64,000 nt of DNA from JAHEJE01 sp965216335 (GCA_965216335.1 OZ244154.1:1860001-1924000); one strand, 5' to 3'; positions 1 to 9,458 are shown, numbered from the stretch's first letter. The notes: a model not told the origin generated them from the letters alone. Made by a program: numbers and translations.

Positions 1-634
1 AAGATGTGATGAACGACAACAGCGCCGCCGAGATCACCGCAAAACGGATCTGCGGCAGGGTGATCACCATGAACGCCCTGAACCGCGAGGCCCCGAGACT
101 GCGCGCCACCATCTCCTGGTTCATGTCATAGCTCTTGAGCGCCGAGGAAATGATGATCAGCACCAGCGGTATGGCAAGGATCGAATGCGCCAGCACCAGC
201 CCCAGTATGGTGTTGACCAGACTGAGCTTCACATAGGCATAGAACGATCCGATAGCGATCAGGATCACCGGCACCATCATCGGCGAAATCAGGGTGATGA
301 AGATGAGATGGGCAAACCGCAGGTTTGACACGAACAGCCCGTAGGCCGCCATGATCCCCAGCGGGGTTGCCACCAGCATGGTCAGGAACGCCACCTTGAG
401 CGACGTCCATGTCGCCGACATCCAGCTGTCGGAGGCGAAGTAGTGATCGTACCAGCGCGTCGACCAGGTGCGCGGCGGGAACTCCAGATACTGGCTCTCC
501 GAGAACGACATCGGAATGACGATCAGGGTCGGCGCGACCAGAAAGATCATCACCAGCGTGGCGAAGATGTACAGCCACAGCCGGTCGAGATGGGTGATCT
601 GGGTGTCCGATGCCGGTGAACGCAGCCAACTCAT
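1..634 (-). CDS. ABC transporter permease, PotC-type (partial, runs off the left edge)
   Basis: Second inner-membrane permease of a PotABC-type importer (spermidine/putrescine family, COG1177). Reading the minus strand from the ATG at 634 gives an open frame to the window edge, 211 residues, beginning MSWLRSPASD. It shows an N-terminal membrane segment at about 20-42, further hydrophobic segments, and the start of the cytoplasmic EAA coupling loop (ARSLGASRFRAFMVITLP) that docks to the ATPase. Its ATG overlaps the stop of the upstream permease by one base (TGATG), so the two are translationally coupled. The C-terminus lies outside the window. The family is clear; the actual substrate is not, because the solute-binding partner at 2732-3571 is damaged. 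Confidence 0.9.
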   Translation of the reverse strand, partial: MSWLRSPASDTQITHLDRLWLYIFATLVMIFLVAPTLIVIPMSFSESQYLEFPPRTWSTRWYDHYFASDSWMSATWTSLKVAFLTMLVATPLGIMAAYGLFVSNLRFAHLIFITLISPMMVPVILIAIGSFYAYVKLSLVNTILGLVLAHSILAIPLVLIIISSALKSYDMNQEMVARSLGASRFRAFMVITLPQIRFAVISAALLSFITS

Positions 635-1566
635 CAGCCGTGCCCTCCACCGAGAATGCGGTCGAGCTTCAACAGCCGCGACGAGGCATAGAGGATGCCC
701 ATGGTCAGCGCCAGAAGGACAACGCCGAGCGCACTTGCCGCACCCCAGTTGAAGAACAGCTCGATGTTGTCGGTGATCCGCATCGAGACCATGATCACCT
801 TGCCGCCGCCGAGCACTGCCGGGGTGACGAAGAACCCGAGGCACAGCACGAACACGATCAGCGCCCCGGCGAACTGACCGGGCAGCGACAGCGGGAAATA
901 GACCTGCCAGAACGACTGGCCCGGCGTTGCGCCAAGATTTGCTGCGGCTTTGGCATAATAGCTGTCGATCGCCTTCATCGAGCCATAGACCGGCAGCACC
1001 AGGAACGGCAGCATGATGTGCACCATGCCGATCAGCGTGCCGGCAAGGTTGTGCACCAGCTTGAGGGGCTCATCCCACAGGCCGATATCGATTGCCCAGT
1101 TGTTGAGGATACCCTTGCGCTGCAAGAGCACCAGCCAGGCGTAGGTGCGCACCAGCAGCGAGGTCCAGAATGGCAGCAGCACGGTGATCATGCAGATGGC
1201 CGCCGCCCGCCGCGGCAACTGAGCCAGGAAGTAGGACAGCGGATAGCCGATCACGATGCAAATCAGCGTCGTCAGGATCGACACCTTGAACGTGGTCCAG
1301 AATATCCGTGCATAGGATTTCGAATCGATCATCCGCTGGTAGTGCTCCAGCGAGAACGTGCCCTCATCGCTGAGAAATGAGATGTAGAACAGCCAGCCGA
1401 CCGGCAAAATCATGATCACCAGCACAAGCAACAAGGCCGGCGAGGCAAGGTCAAACAGCTTCAGCCGCTCCAGAAAGGCATCCTGCTTGAGTCCCTCGGC
1501 ATGGGGGGCGGAATGACTGACTTCACCGGCCGGGGCAGCGGGTTGGTGTGCGCTGAGTGTGCTCAT
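634..1566 (-). CDS. ABC transporter permease, PotB-type
   Basis: First inner-membrane permease of the PotABC-type importer, 310 residues. After a polar N-terminus of about 40 residues come roughly six membrane segments. The EAA motif region (AKAAANLGATPGQSFWQVYFPLSLPG, split here only for description) lies near residues 205-230 and is the docking site for the ATPase encoded upstream. Its start ATG shares one base with the stop codon of the ATPase gene and its stop shares one base with the next permease, so the three genes are read as one coupled message. The long polar N-terminus is typical for PotB-like proteins. Substrate may be a polyamine or related cation; this is inferred from family only. 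Confidence 0.92.
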   Translation of the reverse strand: MSTLSAHQPAAPAGEVSHSAPHAEGLKQDAFLERLKLFDLASPALLLVLVIMILPVGWLFYISFLSDEGTFSLEHYQRMIDSKSYARIFWTTFKVSILTTLICIVIGYPLSYFLAQLPRRAAAICMITVLLPFWTSLLVRTYAWLVLLQRKGILNNWAIDIGLWDEPLKLVHNLAGTLIGMVHIMLPFLVLPVYGSMKAIDSYYAKAAANLGATPGQSFWQVYFPLSLPGQFAGALIVFVLCLGFFVTPAVLGGGKVIMVSMRITDNIELFFNWGAASALGVVLLALTMGILYASSRLLKLDRILGGGHG

Positions 1567-2657
1567 CAGTCCGCATCCGCTATCAGCACGGTATCGTCCT
1601 TGTGCAACCCTAGCGTCACCGGCTCGCCGACCGGCGGAATCCCGTCCATCACACCGCGCCGGGTGCTGCCGCGCACCGCCACCTGTACCCCATCGGGCAG
1701 TTCGGCGTACATCAGATAGCTTTCGCCCTGGAACACGAGATCGTGCACGGTTGCCTTGAAGATGTTGATGTCCTTGCCCGGCCGGCCGGTGACGACGGCA
1801 AGGCGCTCTGGGCGCATCAGCAAGCTGTGGTCGTCGGCACTCTCAGGCTTGACCGAGACCTTCAGCACCTTGCCGTTGTAGGCCGCCTTGCCGTCGCGCA
1901 CCTCGACCGGCACGAAGGTCGATTCACCGATGAAATCGGCCACGAAGGTGTTGGCCGGGTAATCGTACAGCCGGCGTGGTTCGTCGAGCTGCATCAGCTT
2001 GCCGTGATTGATGACCGCGATGCGGTCCGACATGGTCAGCGCCTCGCGCTGGTCGTGGGTGACGTAGACCGTGGTCATGCCGAGCTGGTCGTGCAGGCGT
2101 CGCAGCTCGATCTGCATGTGTTCGCGCAGCTTCTTGTCGAGCGCCGACAGCGGTTCGTCCATCAAGAGAATACGCGGCTCGAACACGATGGCCCGGGCCA
2201 GCGCCACGCGCTGCTTCTGGCCGCCGGACAGCTGGTCGATGCCCCGGCTGCCGTAGCCGCCGAGCTGCACGGTTTCCAGCGCCGCCTCGACCCGCTCCAC
2301 CATCTCCGCCGCCGGCGTCTTGCGCAGCTTCAGCGGAAAGCCGACATTGGCCGCCACGTTCATGTGCGGGAACAGGGCATAGTTCTGAAACACCATGCCG
2401 ACCTCGCGCTTGTGCGGCGGGGTGCGCACCATTTCGGTATCGCCGAACTTGAGACTGCCGTGGTCGGGCCGCGTAAAGCCGGCCAGCACCATCAAAAGCG
2501 TGGTCTTGCCCGACCCCGACGGACCGAGCAGCGTCAGAAACTCACCGCTCTTGATATCGAGCGACACATTGTCGAGCGCAAAGACCTTGCCGTAGGTCTT
2601 CGTCGCCTTGCGGATGAAGATCGGAAGCGCTTCACCCTTTTGCCGGGATGACTCCAC
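1566..2657 (-). CDS. ABC transporter ATP-binding protein, PotA-type
   Basis: ATPase of the PotABC-type importer, 363 residues, working at the inner face of the membrane. Walker A GPSGSGKT is at residues 45-52, the signature LSGGQKQR near 145, Walker B RILLMDEP with its catalytic glutamate follows, and the H-loop sits in YVTHDQ. The last 100 residues form a TOBE-type regulatory domain, as in PotA and FbpC. The gene follows the solute-binding remnant after a 74-base gap that contains a hairpin terminator (2693-2717), an arrangement that usually lets the binding protein be made in excess over the membrane complex. All catalytic motifs are intact, so the transporter core could still work with a binding protein from elsewhere. 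Confidence 0.95.
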   Translation of the reverse strand: MESSRQKGEALPIFIRKATKTYGKVFALDNVSLDIKSGEFLTLLGPSGSGKTTLLMVLAGFTRPDHGSLKFGDTEMVRTPPHKREVGMVFQNYALFPHMNVAANVGFPLKLRKTPAAEMVERVEAALETVQLGGYGSRGIDQLSGGQKQRVALARAIVFEPRILLMDEPLSALDKKLREHMQIELRRLHDQLGMTTVYVTHDQREALTMSDRIAVINHGKLMQLDEPRRLYDYPANTFVADFIGESTFVPVEVRDGKAAYNGKVLKVSVKPESADDHSLLMRPERLAVVTGRPGKDINIFKATVHDLVFQGESYLMYAELPDGVQVAVRGSTRRGVMDGIPPVGEPVTLGLHKDDTVLIADAD

Positions 2658-2680
2658 CGCAGCCTCTCATTGCTATTCTT

Positions 2681-2717
2681 ATCGAAAAAGAAACCGGGCG
2701 GCTGGGTACCGCCCGGT
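2681..2717 (-). terminator. Hairpin terminator/attenuator between binding-protein gene and ATPase gene
   Basis: A perfect 9-bp stem (ACCGGGCGG at 2693-2701, CCGCCCGGT at 2709-2717) with a 7-nt loop. Read on the minus strand it is followed by a T-rich run (TTTCTTTTT, 2683-2692 region). This fits a Rho-independent terminator or attenuator just after the solute-binding gene. Confidence 0.75.
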
Positions 2718-2731
2718 CCGTTCGGCTGTTG

Positions 2732-3600
2732 CTATTCGCTCAGCATGTCCTGATACTTCGCAGCCGCGATCTTCTCCCACTTGGCATACCAGTCGTTGTT
2801 GACCACCAGCTGGCTTCCGGCATTGGCGGGATGCGACGGCAGCATGCCGGAGATCTTGTCATCGATAATGCCGAGATCATAGGCATCCTTGTTGGTCGGC
2901 CCGTAGGTGATGTACTGCGGCATCGCGGCCTGGTAGCTGGCCTTGCTGGCCTCGGCCAGGAACTTCATCGCCAGCTCCTTGTTCGGCGCCCCCTTGGGAA
3001 TGCCGAAGCAGTCGTAGTCGAGCAGCGCATTGTCATAGTTATAGGCCGCCTTGGCGCCGTCCTTGATCGCCACGTCGAAGCGTCCGTTCCAGCCCGTGGT
3101 CATGTCGACCTCGCCGTCTTTCATCAGCTGGGCATGCTGGGCGCCGGACTTCCACCAGATCGCCACATGCGGCTTCAGTTCACGGATCTTGTTGATCGCC
3201 CGGTCGATGCCTTCCTCGCTCGACAGCGTCTCATAAACCTTGTCGCGCGCCACCCCATCGGCCATCAGCGCCAGTTCCAGGGCACCGCGATACTTGGCGC
3301 GATAGGATCGCTTGCCCGGGAATTTCTCGGCATTCCAGAAGTCCGCCCACGACTTCGGCGCATTGGCATCGGCATAGGTTTCGGTGTTGTAGGCAAACAC
3401 AGTCGAGAAGGTGATTGTACCGACGCAGGCCGGCAGATAGGTGCCTTCAACGAACTTCGAGACATCGATCATGTCATAGTCGAGCGGCTCAAGAATGCTC
3501 TCGACACCACCGCGCGCACCGCCGCCGGAACCGGTGTCGATGATATCCCAGGTCACCGCGCCGGCTTTCACCCCAGACTTGTTCTCATGTGTCAGCGTGC
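2732..3600 (-). pseudogene. PotD/PotF-type solute-binding protein, 5'-truncated remnant
   Basis: From about position 3571 down to the stop at 2732 the frame encodes the C-terminal four fifths of an extracellular polyamine-type binding protein (COG0687): it picks up at VKAGAVTWDIIDTGSG and continues to the normal family C-terminus (QDMLSE). What should precede it, a signal peptide and roughly the first 60-70 mature residues with the W-G-G-x-Y type N-terminal lobe, is absent. The open frame continues upstream to 3697 but encodes unrelated residues, and neither of the other minus-strand frames contains the missing part. No secretion signal or ribosome-binding site precedes the recognisable part. 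A deletion or rearrangement with a junction at about 3571-3610 is the simplest reading. It may still be transcribed, but the product could not be exported or bind ligand normally. Confidence 0.7.
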
Positions 3601-3805
3601 ACAGCCGCATCCCGCTGTCACAACGGGCCGGTGGTTTTACGTGAACCATTGTGCACACCACGCTAGCCACACGCAAGGCAGGCCCGCTATCAGCCACGCG
3701 GCGATTTCACTGTTTGACACAGCACAGCCAACACCAATAAACCCACCCGGGAACGGTTTGCGGCAAGATGATGTGCACCGGCACGTCTCGCAGCCTCGTA
3801 TTGGA

Positions 3806-4816
3806 ATGGACATGCAACACATCGAGACGATCATCGTCGGCGCCGGTCCAGCCGGCAGCACCTGCGCCTGGCAGTTGAACCGCCAGGGCCGCGAGGTGCT
3901 GATGCTCGACAAGGCGGAATTTCCGCGCACCAAGCTGTGCGCCGGATGGATCACGCCCAAGGTGATGAACGATCTCGAATTCACGATGGACGACTACCCG
4001 TATGCCATCCTCAACATCAAAATTCACTCGCACATCAAGGGCCTGCCGTTTGCCTGCCACGGTTCGCCGATCCCGGGCGAAACCTTCTCGATCCGCCGCA
4101 TCGAATTCGACGACTGGCTGCGCCAACGATCAGGCGTCGAGACGGTCCGCCACACCGTGAAGGCCATCCGCCGCGACGGTGGGCGGTTTGTCGTCGATGA
4201 AACTTACTCCTGCGACAACCTGATCGGTGCCGGCGGAACTGCATGCCCGGTGCGCCGCATCATGTTCCCGGAAAACCGTCGCAAGTTCCGCCAGGTCGTC
4301 ACCCTCGAGCGCGAGTTCGAATACCCCGCCCGCGCCGACATCTGCCACCTGTACTTCCTGCACTACGGCGCCAAGGCCTATGCCTGGTACTTCCCCAAGG
4401 GCGACGGCTTCGTGAACATCGGGTTGGGCGGCAAGGCGAATTTTTTCCGCAAGGCGGACGGCAACATCCACACCCACTTCAAGCGGTTCCTGTCGGACCT
4501 TGTTGAACAGGGCTTGCTCGATCCGGCAGCAATCGAGAACTTCGGCGAAGCCGGCCATCCCTACTATCTCAATTCCGAGCACGGCGAAATCAAGCAGGAC
4601 CGCTGCTACCTGATCGGCGATGCAGCGGGTCTGGCCACCGTCGATCTTGGCGAAGGCATCGGCCCGGCCATCGAGAGCGCGCTGATGGCGGCCGGCGAAA
4701 TTACCGGTACCGCGAGCTACTCGAAAACAGCCGTCACGCAATTCAGCTCCGGCGGCGTGCTGCGCAAACTGGCCGAACGCTTCGTGGCGCCCAAACCGGC
4801 GAGCGCTGTGAGGTAG
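3806..4816 (+). CDS. Geranylgeranyl reductase-family FAD-dependent oxidoreductase
   Basis: Flavoprotein of the geranylgeranyl reductase/digeranylgeranylglycerophospholipid reductase family, 336 residues. An N-terminal FAD Rossmann fold is shown by GAGPAG at residues 12-17 and the acidic end of the second strand (MLDKAEF). The family motif around K-x-C-x-G-x-x-x-P appears as KLCAGWITP near residue 42. The second FAD contact (YLIGDAAGLATVDLGEGIGPAI) lies near 270. The start was placed at the first ATG before this fold; a second ATG two codons on is equally possible. An open frame continues far upstream but is antisense to the binding-protein remnant. In non-phototrophs members reduce isoprenoid chains or other lipids; the substrate here is unknown. 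Confidence 0.85.
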   Translation: MDMQHIETIIVGAGPAGSTCAWQLNRQGREVLMLDKAEFPRTKLCAGWITPKVMNDLEFTMDDYPYAILNIKIHSHIKGLPFACHGSPIPGETFSIRRIEFDDWLRQRSGVETVRHTVKAIRRDGGRFVVDETYSCDNLIGAGGTACPVRRIMFPENRRKFRQVVTLEREFEYPARADICHLYFLHYGAKAYAWYFPKGDGFVNIGLGGKANFFRKADGNIHTHFKRFLSDLVEQGLLDPAAIENFGEAGHPYYLNSEHGEIKQDRCYLIGDAAGLATVDLGEGIGPAIESALMAAGEITGTASYSKTAVTQFSSGGVLRKLAERFVAPKPASAVR

Positions 4817-4822
4817 CGCCCA

Positions 4823-7609
4823 CTATTCCGCTGCCTGCAAACGCCCCTTGCCCACCGGCTCGACTTTGGCGGCGCAGAACTTGAACTCGGGGATCTTGCC
4901 GAACGGATCGAGGCTCGGGTTGGTCAGTTCATTGGCCGAGGCCTCGACGAAGGCAAACGGAATGAAAATCACGCCCGGCGGCACCTGTTCGTCCTGGCGC
5001 ACCTTGATCTCGACCGAGCCGCGCCGCGTCGACACCCGCACCTTGTCGCCCGGTTCGATGCCGAATTTGGCCACGTCGGCGGCATTCATCTGCACCACGG
5101 CTTCCGGATTGACCGCATCGAGCACGTTCGAGCGCCGGGTCATGGCACCGGTGTGCCAGTGTTCGAGCTGGCGGCCGGTCGACAGGATGAACGGGTAGTC
5201 GCGGTCCGGCACTTCGTCCGGCGGCAGCACCTCGGCGGGCACGAACTTGCCGAGACCATCGGCGGTCGGGAAGCGGTCGGAGAACACGATATCCTGGCCC
5301 GGGTGATCCGGCGCCGGGCACGGATAGGCAACGACGTTCTCGGTCTCCAGCCGCTGCCAGGTGATATTGTCGAGCGACGGCATCGCCTGCTTCATCTCGG
5401 CGAACACATCCGCCGGGCCGGCATAGTTCCAATCGAGGCCGATGCGCCGGGCGATCTCCTGGGTGATCCACAAGTCCTGGCGGGCATCGCCGGGCGGCGC
5501 AAAGGCCGGACGGCCCATCTGCACTTGGCGGTTGGTGTTGGACACCGTGCCCGACTTCTCCGCCCAGGCCGAAGCCGGCAAGACGACGTCGGCGAACATC
5601 GCCGTTTCGGTCAGGAAAATGTCCTGCACCACCAGATGGTCGAGCTTCGCAAGCGCGGCCCGGGCGTGATTGGCGTCCGGGTCCGACATCGCCGGGTTCT
5701 CACCCATGATGTACATGCCCTTGACCTTATCGTCATGGATGGCATTCATGGTCTCGACCACCGTGAGACCGGGTTCCGGATCGAGTTCAATCTTCCAAAG
5801 GTCTTCAAAGCGGGCGCGCAGCGTCCCGTCGCCGACCTTCTGATAGTCCGGGAACACCATCGGGATGAGCCCCGCATCGGAGGCGCCCTGCACGTTGTTT
5901 TGCCCGCGCAGCGGATGAAGCCCCGTGCCGGCCCGCCCGGTCTGACCGCACATCAGCGCCAGCGAGATCAGGCAGCGGGCATTGTCGGTGCCATGCGTGT
6001 GCTGCGACACGCCCATGCCCCAGAAGATGATCGCCGCCTCGGCCCGGGCATATTTGCGCGCCACGGTGCGCAATTCATCGGCAGCGATGCCGCAGACCTT
6101 TTCCATCGCCTCGGGAGTGAAAGCCTTCAGATGCGTCTTGAGCTTCTCAAACCCTTCCGTGTGCGCCTGGATGTACTGCTGGTCGTAGAGTTTTTCCTCG
6201 ACTATGACATGCATCATGGCGTTCAGCATCGACACATCGGCGCCGTTCTTGAACTGCAGCATGTGGCTGGCGTAGCGCTTCATCGCCGTGCCACGCGGGT
6301 CCATGATGATCAGTTCCGCCCCGCGCTTGGCCGCCTGTTTAAAATAGGTCGCGGCAACTGGATGGTTCTCCGTCGGATTGGCGCCGATGACCACGATGAC
6401 ATCTGAATCCTTCACCGCCGTGAACGGCGCGGTCACCGCGCCGGAGCCGATGGTCTCCATCAGTGCCGCCACCGATGAGGCATGGCACAGCCGGGTGCAG
6501 TGGTCGACATTGTTGGAGCCGAACCCGGTGCGCACCAGCTTCTGGAACAGATAAGCCTCTTCGTTCGAGCACTTGGCAGACCCGAACCCGGCCAGCGCCT
6601 TCTTGCCGTGCGTGTCGCGGATGTCGGCCAGCCCCTTGGCGGCGACATCGAGCGCCTCTTCCCAGCTCGCCTCGCGGAAGTGCTTGAGCGGCTTCAGCGG
6701 GTCCATGTTGATGCCCTTGGGCTTGCTGGGAATGCGGATCAGCGGCTTAGTCAACCGCTCCGGCGAGGCAACATAGTCAAAGCCAAACCGCCCCTTGACG
6801 CACAGCCTGTTCTCGTTCGCCGGCCCGCCGGCACCTTCGACCCAGGCGATATGCTCTTTGCCCGTTTTCTTGTCCTTGCGGATCTTGTAGGTGATCTGGC
6901 ACCCGACCCCGCAATAGGGACACACCGAATTGACCTCGCGGTCGCAAGTCCGCCCGCCGCGGCCCTTCTTGTCGACGATGGTCTTCGGCATCAGCGCACC
7001 CGTCGGACAGGCGGCAACGCACTCCCCGCAGGCCACGCAAGTCGAGGCCCCCATCGGGTCGTCGAAGTCGAACACGATCCTTTCATGCGGGCCGCGATGG
7101 GCCATGCCGATCACGTCGTTGACCTGCACCTCGCGGCAGGCGCGAACGCACAGGTTGCAGTGGATGCAGGCATCGAGATTGACCGCCATCGCCGGATGCG
7201 ACACATCGGGCTTCGGCGATTTGTCCTTGGGAAAGCGCGATGTTTTGACATTCATCGCCTTGGCCCACGTGTTGAAGTCCGACTGCGTGTCGTGCGCATC
7301 GGCCGGCTTGGGCTGATCCGCAACCAGCAGCTCGATCACCATCTTGCGCGCCATCTTTGCGCGGTTCGACTGGCTCTTGACCACCAAGCCCTCTGACGGC
7401 GTACGCACGCAGGATGCCGCCAGGGTCCGCTCGCCGTCGATTTCCACCATGCAGGCCCGGCAGTTGCCGTCCGCCCGATAGCCCGGCGCATCCTTCCAGC
7501 ACAGATGCGGAATGGTCGTCCCCTCACGCTTGGCCACCTGCCAGATGGTCTCGCCCGCTTCAGCGGTGACGTCTTTTCCGTCGAGATTGAAGGTGATCTT
7601 GTCAGACAT
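4823..7609 (-). CDS. NAD-dependent formate dehydrogenase, catalytic alpha subunit (Mo/W-bis-MGD)
   Basis: Oxidises formate to CO2 in the cytoplasm, 928 residues. Order: 2Fe-2S domain with C37, C50, C53, C67; a two-cluster 4Fe-4S module (C148-C158 and C191-C201); the FdhF-type 4Fe-4S site C230, C233, C237, C270; then the molybdopterin domains. The active-site segment is RLCHASSV with C375 as metal-ligand cysteine (where E. coli FdhF has selenocysteine) followed by H376. The C-terminal bis-MGD-binding domain is complete. ATG at 7609 overlaps the stop of the beta gene by one base. Between C67 and C148 there is no cysteine, so a NuoG-type extra cluster in that interval seems absent. The two-subunit layout resembles the tungsten enzyme FDH1 of Methylobacterium; metal identity cannot be read from sequence. 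No fdhD-type accessory gene is in the window. Confidence 0.95.
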   Translation of the reverse strand: MSDKITFNLDGKDVTAEAGETIWQVAKREGTTIPHLCWKDAPGYRADGNCRACMVEIDGERTLAASCVRTPSEGLVVKSQSNRAKMARKMVIELLVADQPKPADAHDTQSDFNTWAKAMNVKTSRFPKDKSPKPDVSHPAMAVNLDACIHCNLCVRACREVQVNDVIGMAHRGPHERIVFDFDDPMGASTCVACGECVAACPTGALMPKTIVDKKGRGGRTCDREVNSVCPYCGVGCQITYKIRKDKKTGKEHIAWVEGAGGPANENRLCVKGRFGFDYVASPERLTKPLIRIPSKPKGINMDPLKPLKHFREASWEEALDVAAKGLADIRDTHGKKALAGFGSAKCSNEEAYLFQKLVRTGFGSNNVDHCTRLCHASSVAALMETIGSGAVTAPFTAVKDSDVIVVIGANPTENHPVAATYFKQAAKRGAELIIMDPRGTAMKRYASHMLQFKNGADVSMLNAMMHVIVEEKLYDQQYIQAHTEGFEKLKTHLKAFTPEAMEKVCGIAADELRTVARKYARAEAAIIFWGMGVSQHTHGTDNARCLISLALMCGQTGRAGTGLHPLRGQNNVQGASDAGLIPMVFPDYQKVGDGTLRARFEDLWKIELDPEPGLTVVETMNAIHDDKVKGMYIMGENPAMSDPDANHARAALAKLDHLVVQDIFLTETAMFADVVLPASAWAEKSGTVSNTNRQVQMGRPAFAPPGDARQDLWITQEIARRIGLDWNYAGPADVFAEMKQAMPSLDNITWQRLETENVVAYPCPAPDHPGQDIVFSDRFPTADGLGKFVPAEVLPPDEVPDRDYPFILSTGRQLEHWHTGAMTRRSNVLDAVNPEAVVQMNAADVAKFGIEPGDKVRVSTRRGSVEIKVRQDEQVPPGVIFIPFAFVEASANELTNPSLDPFGKIPEFKFCAAKVEPVGKGRLQAAE

Positions 7610-9321
7610 CACGACACATCCTTCTCGAAATGCTTCATCGCTGTGATGATCGGGTTGGGCGCGGCCTGCCCGAGACCGCAGATCGAGGCGTCGGCCATGG
7701 CGGTGGACAACTCCTTCAGCAGTTTTTGATCCCACTTCTTCTTGCCCATCAGCTTGACCGCCTTTTCGCAACCGACCCGGCACGGTGTGCACTGGCCGCA
7801 GCTTTCGTCCTCGAAGAACTTCAGCAGGTTAACCGCCACGTCGCGGATGTTGTCTTTATCCGACAGAATGACCACCGCGTGCGAACCAACAAAGGCATTC
7901 GGATCCTTCTGCTGCAGGGTGCCGAAGTCGAGCGGAATGTCGCCCATTGACGCCGGCAGGATGCCGCCCGACGGGCCGCCGGGCAGATAGCCCTTGAAGG
8001 TGTGCCCCTTGACCATGCCGCCACACAATTCGATCAGCTCTTCAACCGTCGCCCCGGCGGCCGTCAGCACCACGCCGGGGTTCTTGACCCGGCCGGACAC
8101 CGAATAGGACCGGTTGCCTTTGTGACCCTCGCGGCCTTGACCGATGAACCAATCCGCCCCCTTGGCGAGGATCTCCGGCATCCAGTAAACGGTCTCGACA
8201 TTGTGGACGAGGGTCGGCTGGCCGAACAGTCCGACCTGTGCGACGTAAGGCGGACGATGGCGCGGCAGGCCGCGCTTGCCTTCGATCGACTCGATCATCG
8301 CCGATTCCTCGCCGCAGATGTAGGCGCCGGCGCCGCGCCGCACTTCGATGTAACCGGGGGCGATCACGCCCTCCTTCTCGAGCACCCCGATTTCCTTGGC
8401 GAGCAATGCCAGGACTGCCGGATACTCATCGCGCATGTAGATGTAGACCTTATCGGCCTCCACGCCCCAGGCGCCGATCAGCATGCCTTCGAGAAACTGG
8501 TGCGGTTTGGTGGTCAGGTAATGCCGGTCCTTGAACGTGCCCGGCTCACCCTCATCGCCGTTGATGCACATATAGTGCGGACCATTGCCGGCGCGCACGA
8601 ACTTCCACTTCTGGCCGGACGGAAATCCCGCCCCGCCCAGCCCCTTCAGGCCGCTTTCAAGCAACGTCTCGATCACCTCATCCGGCGTCTGCTTGCCAGC
8701 CCTGAGGCCCTTCAGCACCTGATACCCGCCCGCCTTCACATAGGCCTTGTAGGTCTGGTATCGCGGCTTTGCCGGCTTGACGTCGCGCGCCTTGGCCGCC
8801 CTCAGCAGCTTGGGCACTGAAATGTTGCCAAGGTAGTTGCGCCCGACGGCGGCAGCGGGCGCCTGGTCGCACAGCCCCATGCACGGCGCATGCACCACGC
8901 GGACGTATTTCGGAGCCTTGTCGCCCAGCTTCCTGATGATGTCCTGCGCCCCGGCCATCTCGCACGACAGCGAATCGCACACCCGGATCGTCACCTCCGC
9001 CGGTGCCGCCTCGCCTTCCTTCACCACATCGAAATGGTGATAGAACGTCGCCACCTCATAGACTTCCGCCTGAGCCAGCCGCATTAGCGACGCCAGCGCT
9101 GCCAGATGCCCCGCCGACAGATGCCCGAACTTGTCTTGAATGGCGTGCAGATGCTCGATCAGCAGATCGCGCTGCAGCGATATTCCCTTCAGAAGCTTCT
9201 CGACCTCGGCCAGCGCGCGCGGATCGGTCTGGCGCCCCTTGGGAAACGCCCGCGCCTTGGCCTTGCCGCCGCGCCCGGGCCGCACCGGCTTGAAATTTCG
9301 TGAAGGTGTATGCTGGTTCAT
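7609..9321 (-). CDS. NAD-dependent formate dehydrogenase, beta subunit (NuoE-NuoF fusion)
   Basis: Diaphorase subunit that passes electrons from the alpha subunit to NAD+, 570 residues. Residues about 30-165 are a thioredoxin-like NuoE domain with 2Fe-2S cysteines C115, C120, C147 and C151. Residues about 185-560 are NuoF: a glycine-rich FMN/NADH site (GLGGAGFPSGQKW, 227-239), GDEGEPGTFKDR (255-266), and a 4Fe-4S site C508, C511, C514, C548. In FdsGBA systems NuoE and NuoF are separate genes; here they are fused, as in Methylobacterium-type FDH1. The basic N-terminal tail of about 30 residues precedes the fold. The gene heads a coupled two-gene operon and is divergent from the tusA-like gene, with about 137 bases between the starts. 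Confidence 0.94.
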   Translation of the reverse strand: MNQHTPSRNFKPVRPGRGGKAKARAFPKGRQTDPRALAEVEKLLKGISLQRDLLIEHLHAIQDKFGHLSAGHLAALASLMRLAQAEVYEVATFYHHFDVVKEGEAAPAEVTIRVCDSLSCEMAGAQDIIRKLGDKAPKYVRVVHAPCMGLCDQAPAAAVGRNYLGNISVPKLLRAAKARDVKPAKPRYQTYKAYVKAGGYQVLKGLRAGKQTPDEVIETLLESGLKGLGGAGFPSGQKWKFVRAGNGPHYMCINGDEGEPGTFKDRHYLTTKPHQFLEGMLIGAWGVEADKVYIYMRDEYPAVLALLAKEIGVLEKEGVIAPGYIEVRRGAGAYICGEESAMIESIEGKRGLPRHRPPYVAQVGLFGQPTLVHNVETVYWMPEILAKGADWFIGQGREGHKGNRSYSVSGRVKNPGVVLTAAGATVEELIELCGGMVKGHTFKGYLPGGPSGGILPASMGDIPLDFGTLQQKDPNAFVGSHAVVILSDKDNIRDVAVNLLKFFEDESCGQCTPCRVGCEKAVKLMGKKKWDQKLLKELSTAMADASICGLGQAAPNPIITAMKHFEKDVS

Positions 9322-9406
9322 TCCGCCTGACCGGGCCCCGCCTTGCCGCCGAACCCTTCCTCAAGATGCCTTTGCCACGACTCTATGCTATCAAACTTGC
9401 ACGGTA

Positions 9407-9434
9407 CTTACAGGCTGTACCGCACAATGATAAT
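9407..9434 (+). promoter_or_regulatory. Possible sigma-70 promoter for the tusA-like gene
   Basis: CTTACA at 9407-9412 and GATAAT at 9429-9434 are separated by 16 bases and lie about 25 bases before the tusA-like ATG. A short dyad CGGTAC/GTACCG (about 9402-9407 and 9416-9421) overlaps the -35 end. The call rests on pattern only. Confidence 0.35.
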
Positions 9435-9458
9435 TTCGCATTTCAGGACTATACCAAC

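Noticed and set aside
2648..3805. Long + strand open frame running into the flavoprotein gene
   Set aside because: It is antisense to the binding-protein remnant and low in hydrophobic order; flavoprotein homology begins only at 3806.
7610..7792. N-terminal extension that would make the formate dehydrogenase alpha subunit 989 residues
   Set aside because: The extra 61 codons are the beta-subunit gene read in another frame; the ATG at 7609 is coupled to the beta stop and begins the ferredoxin-like domain.
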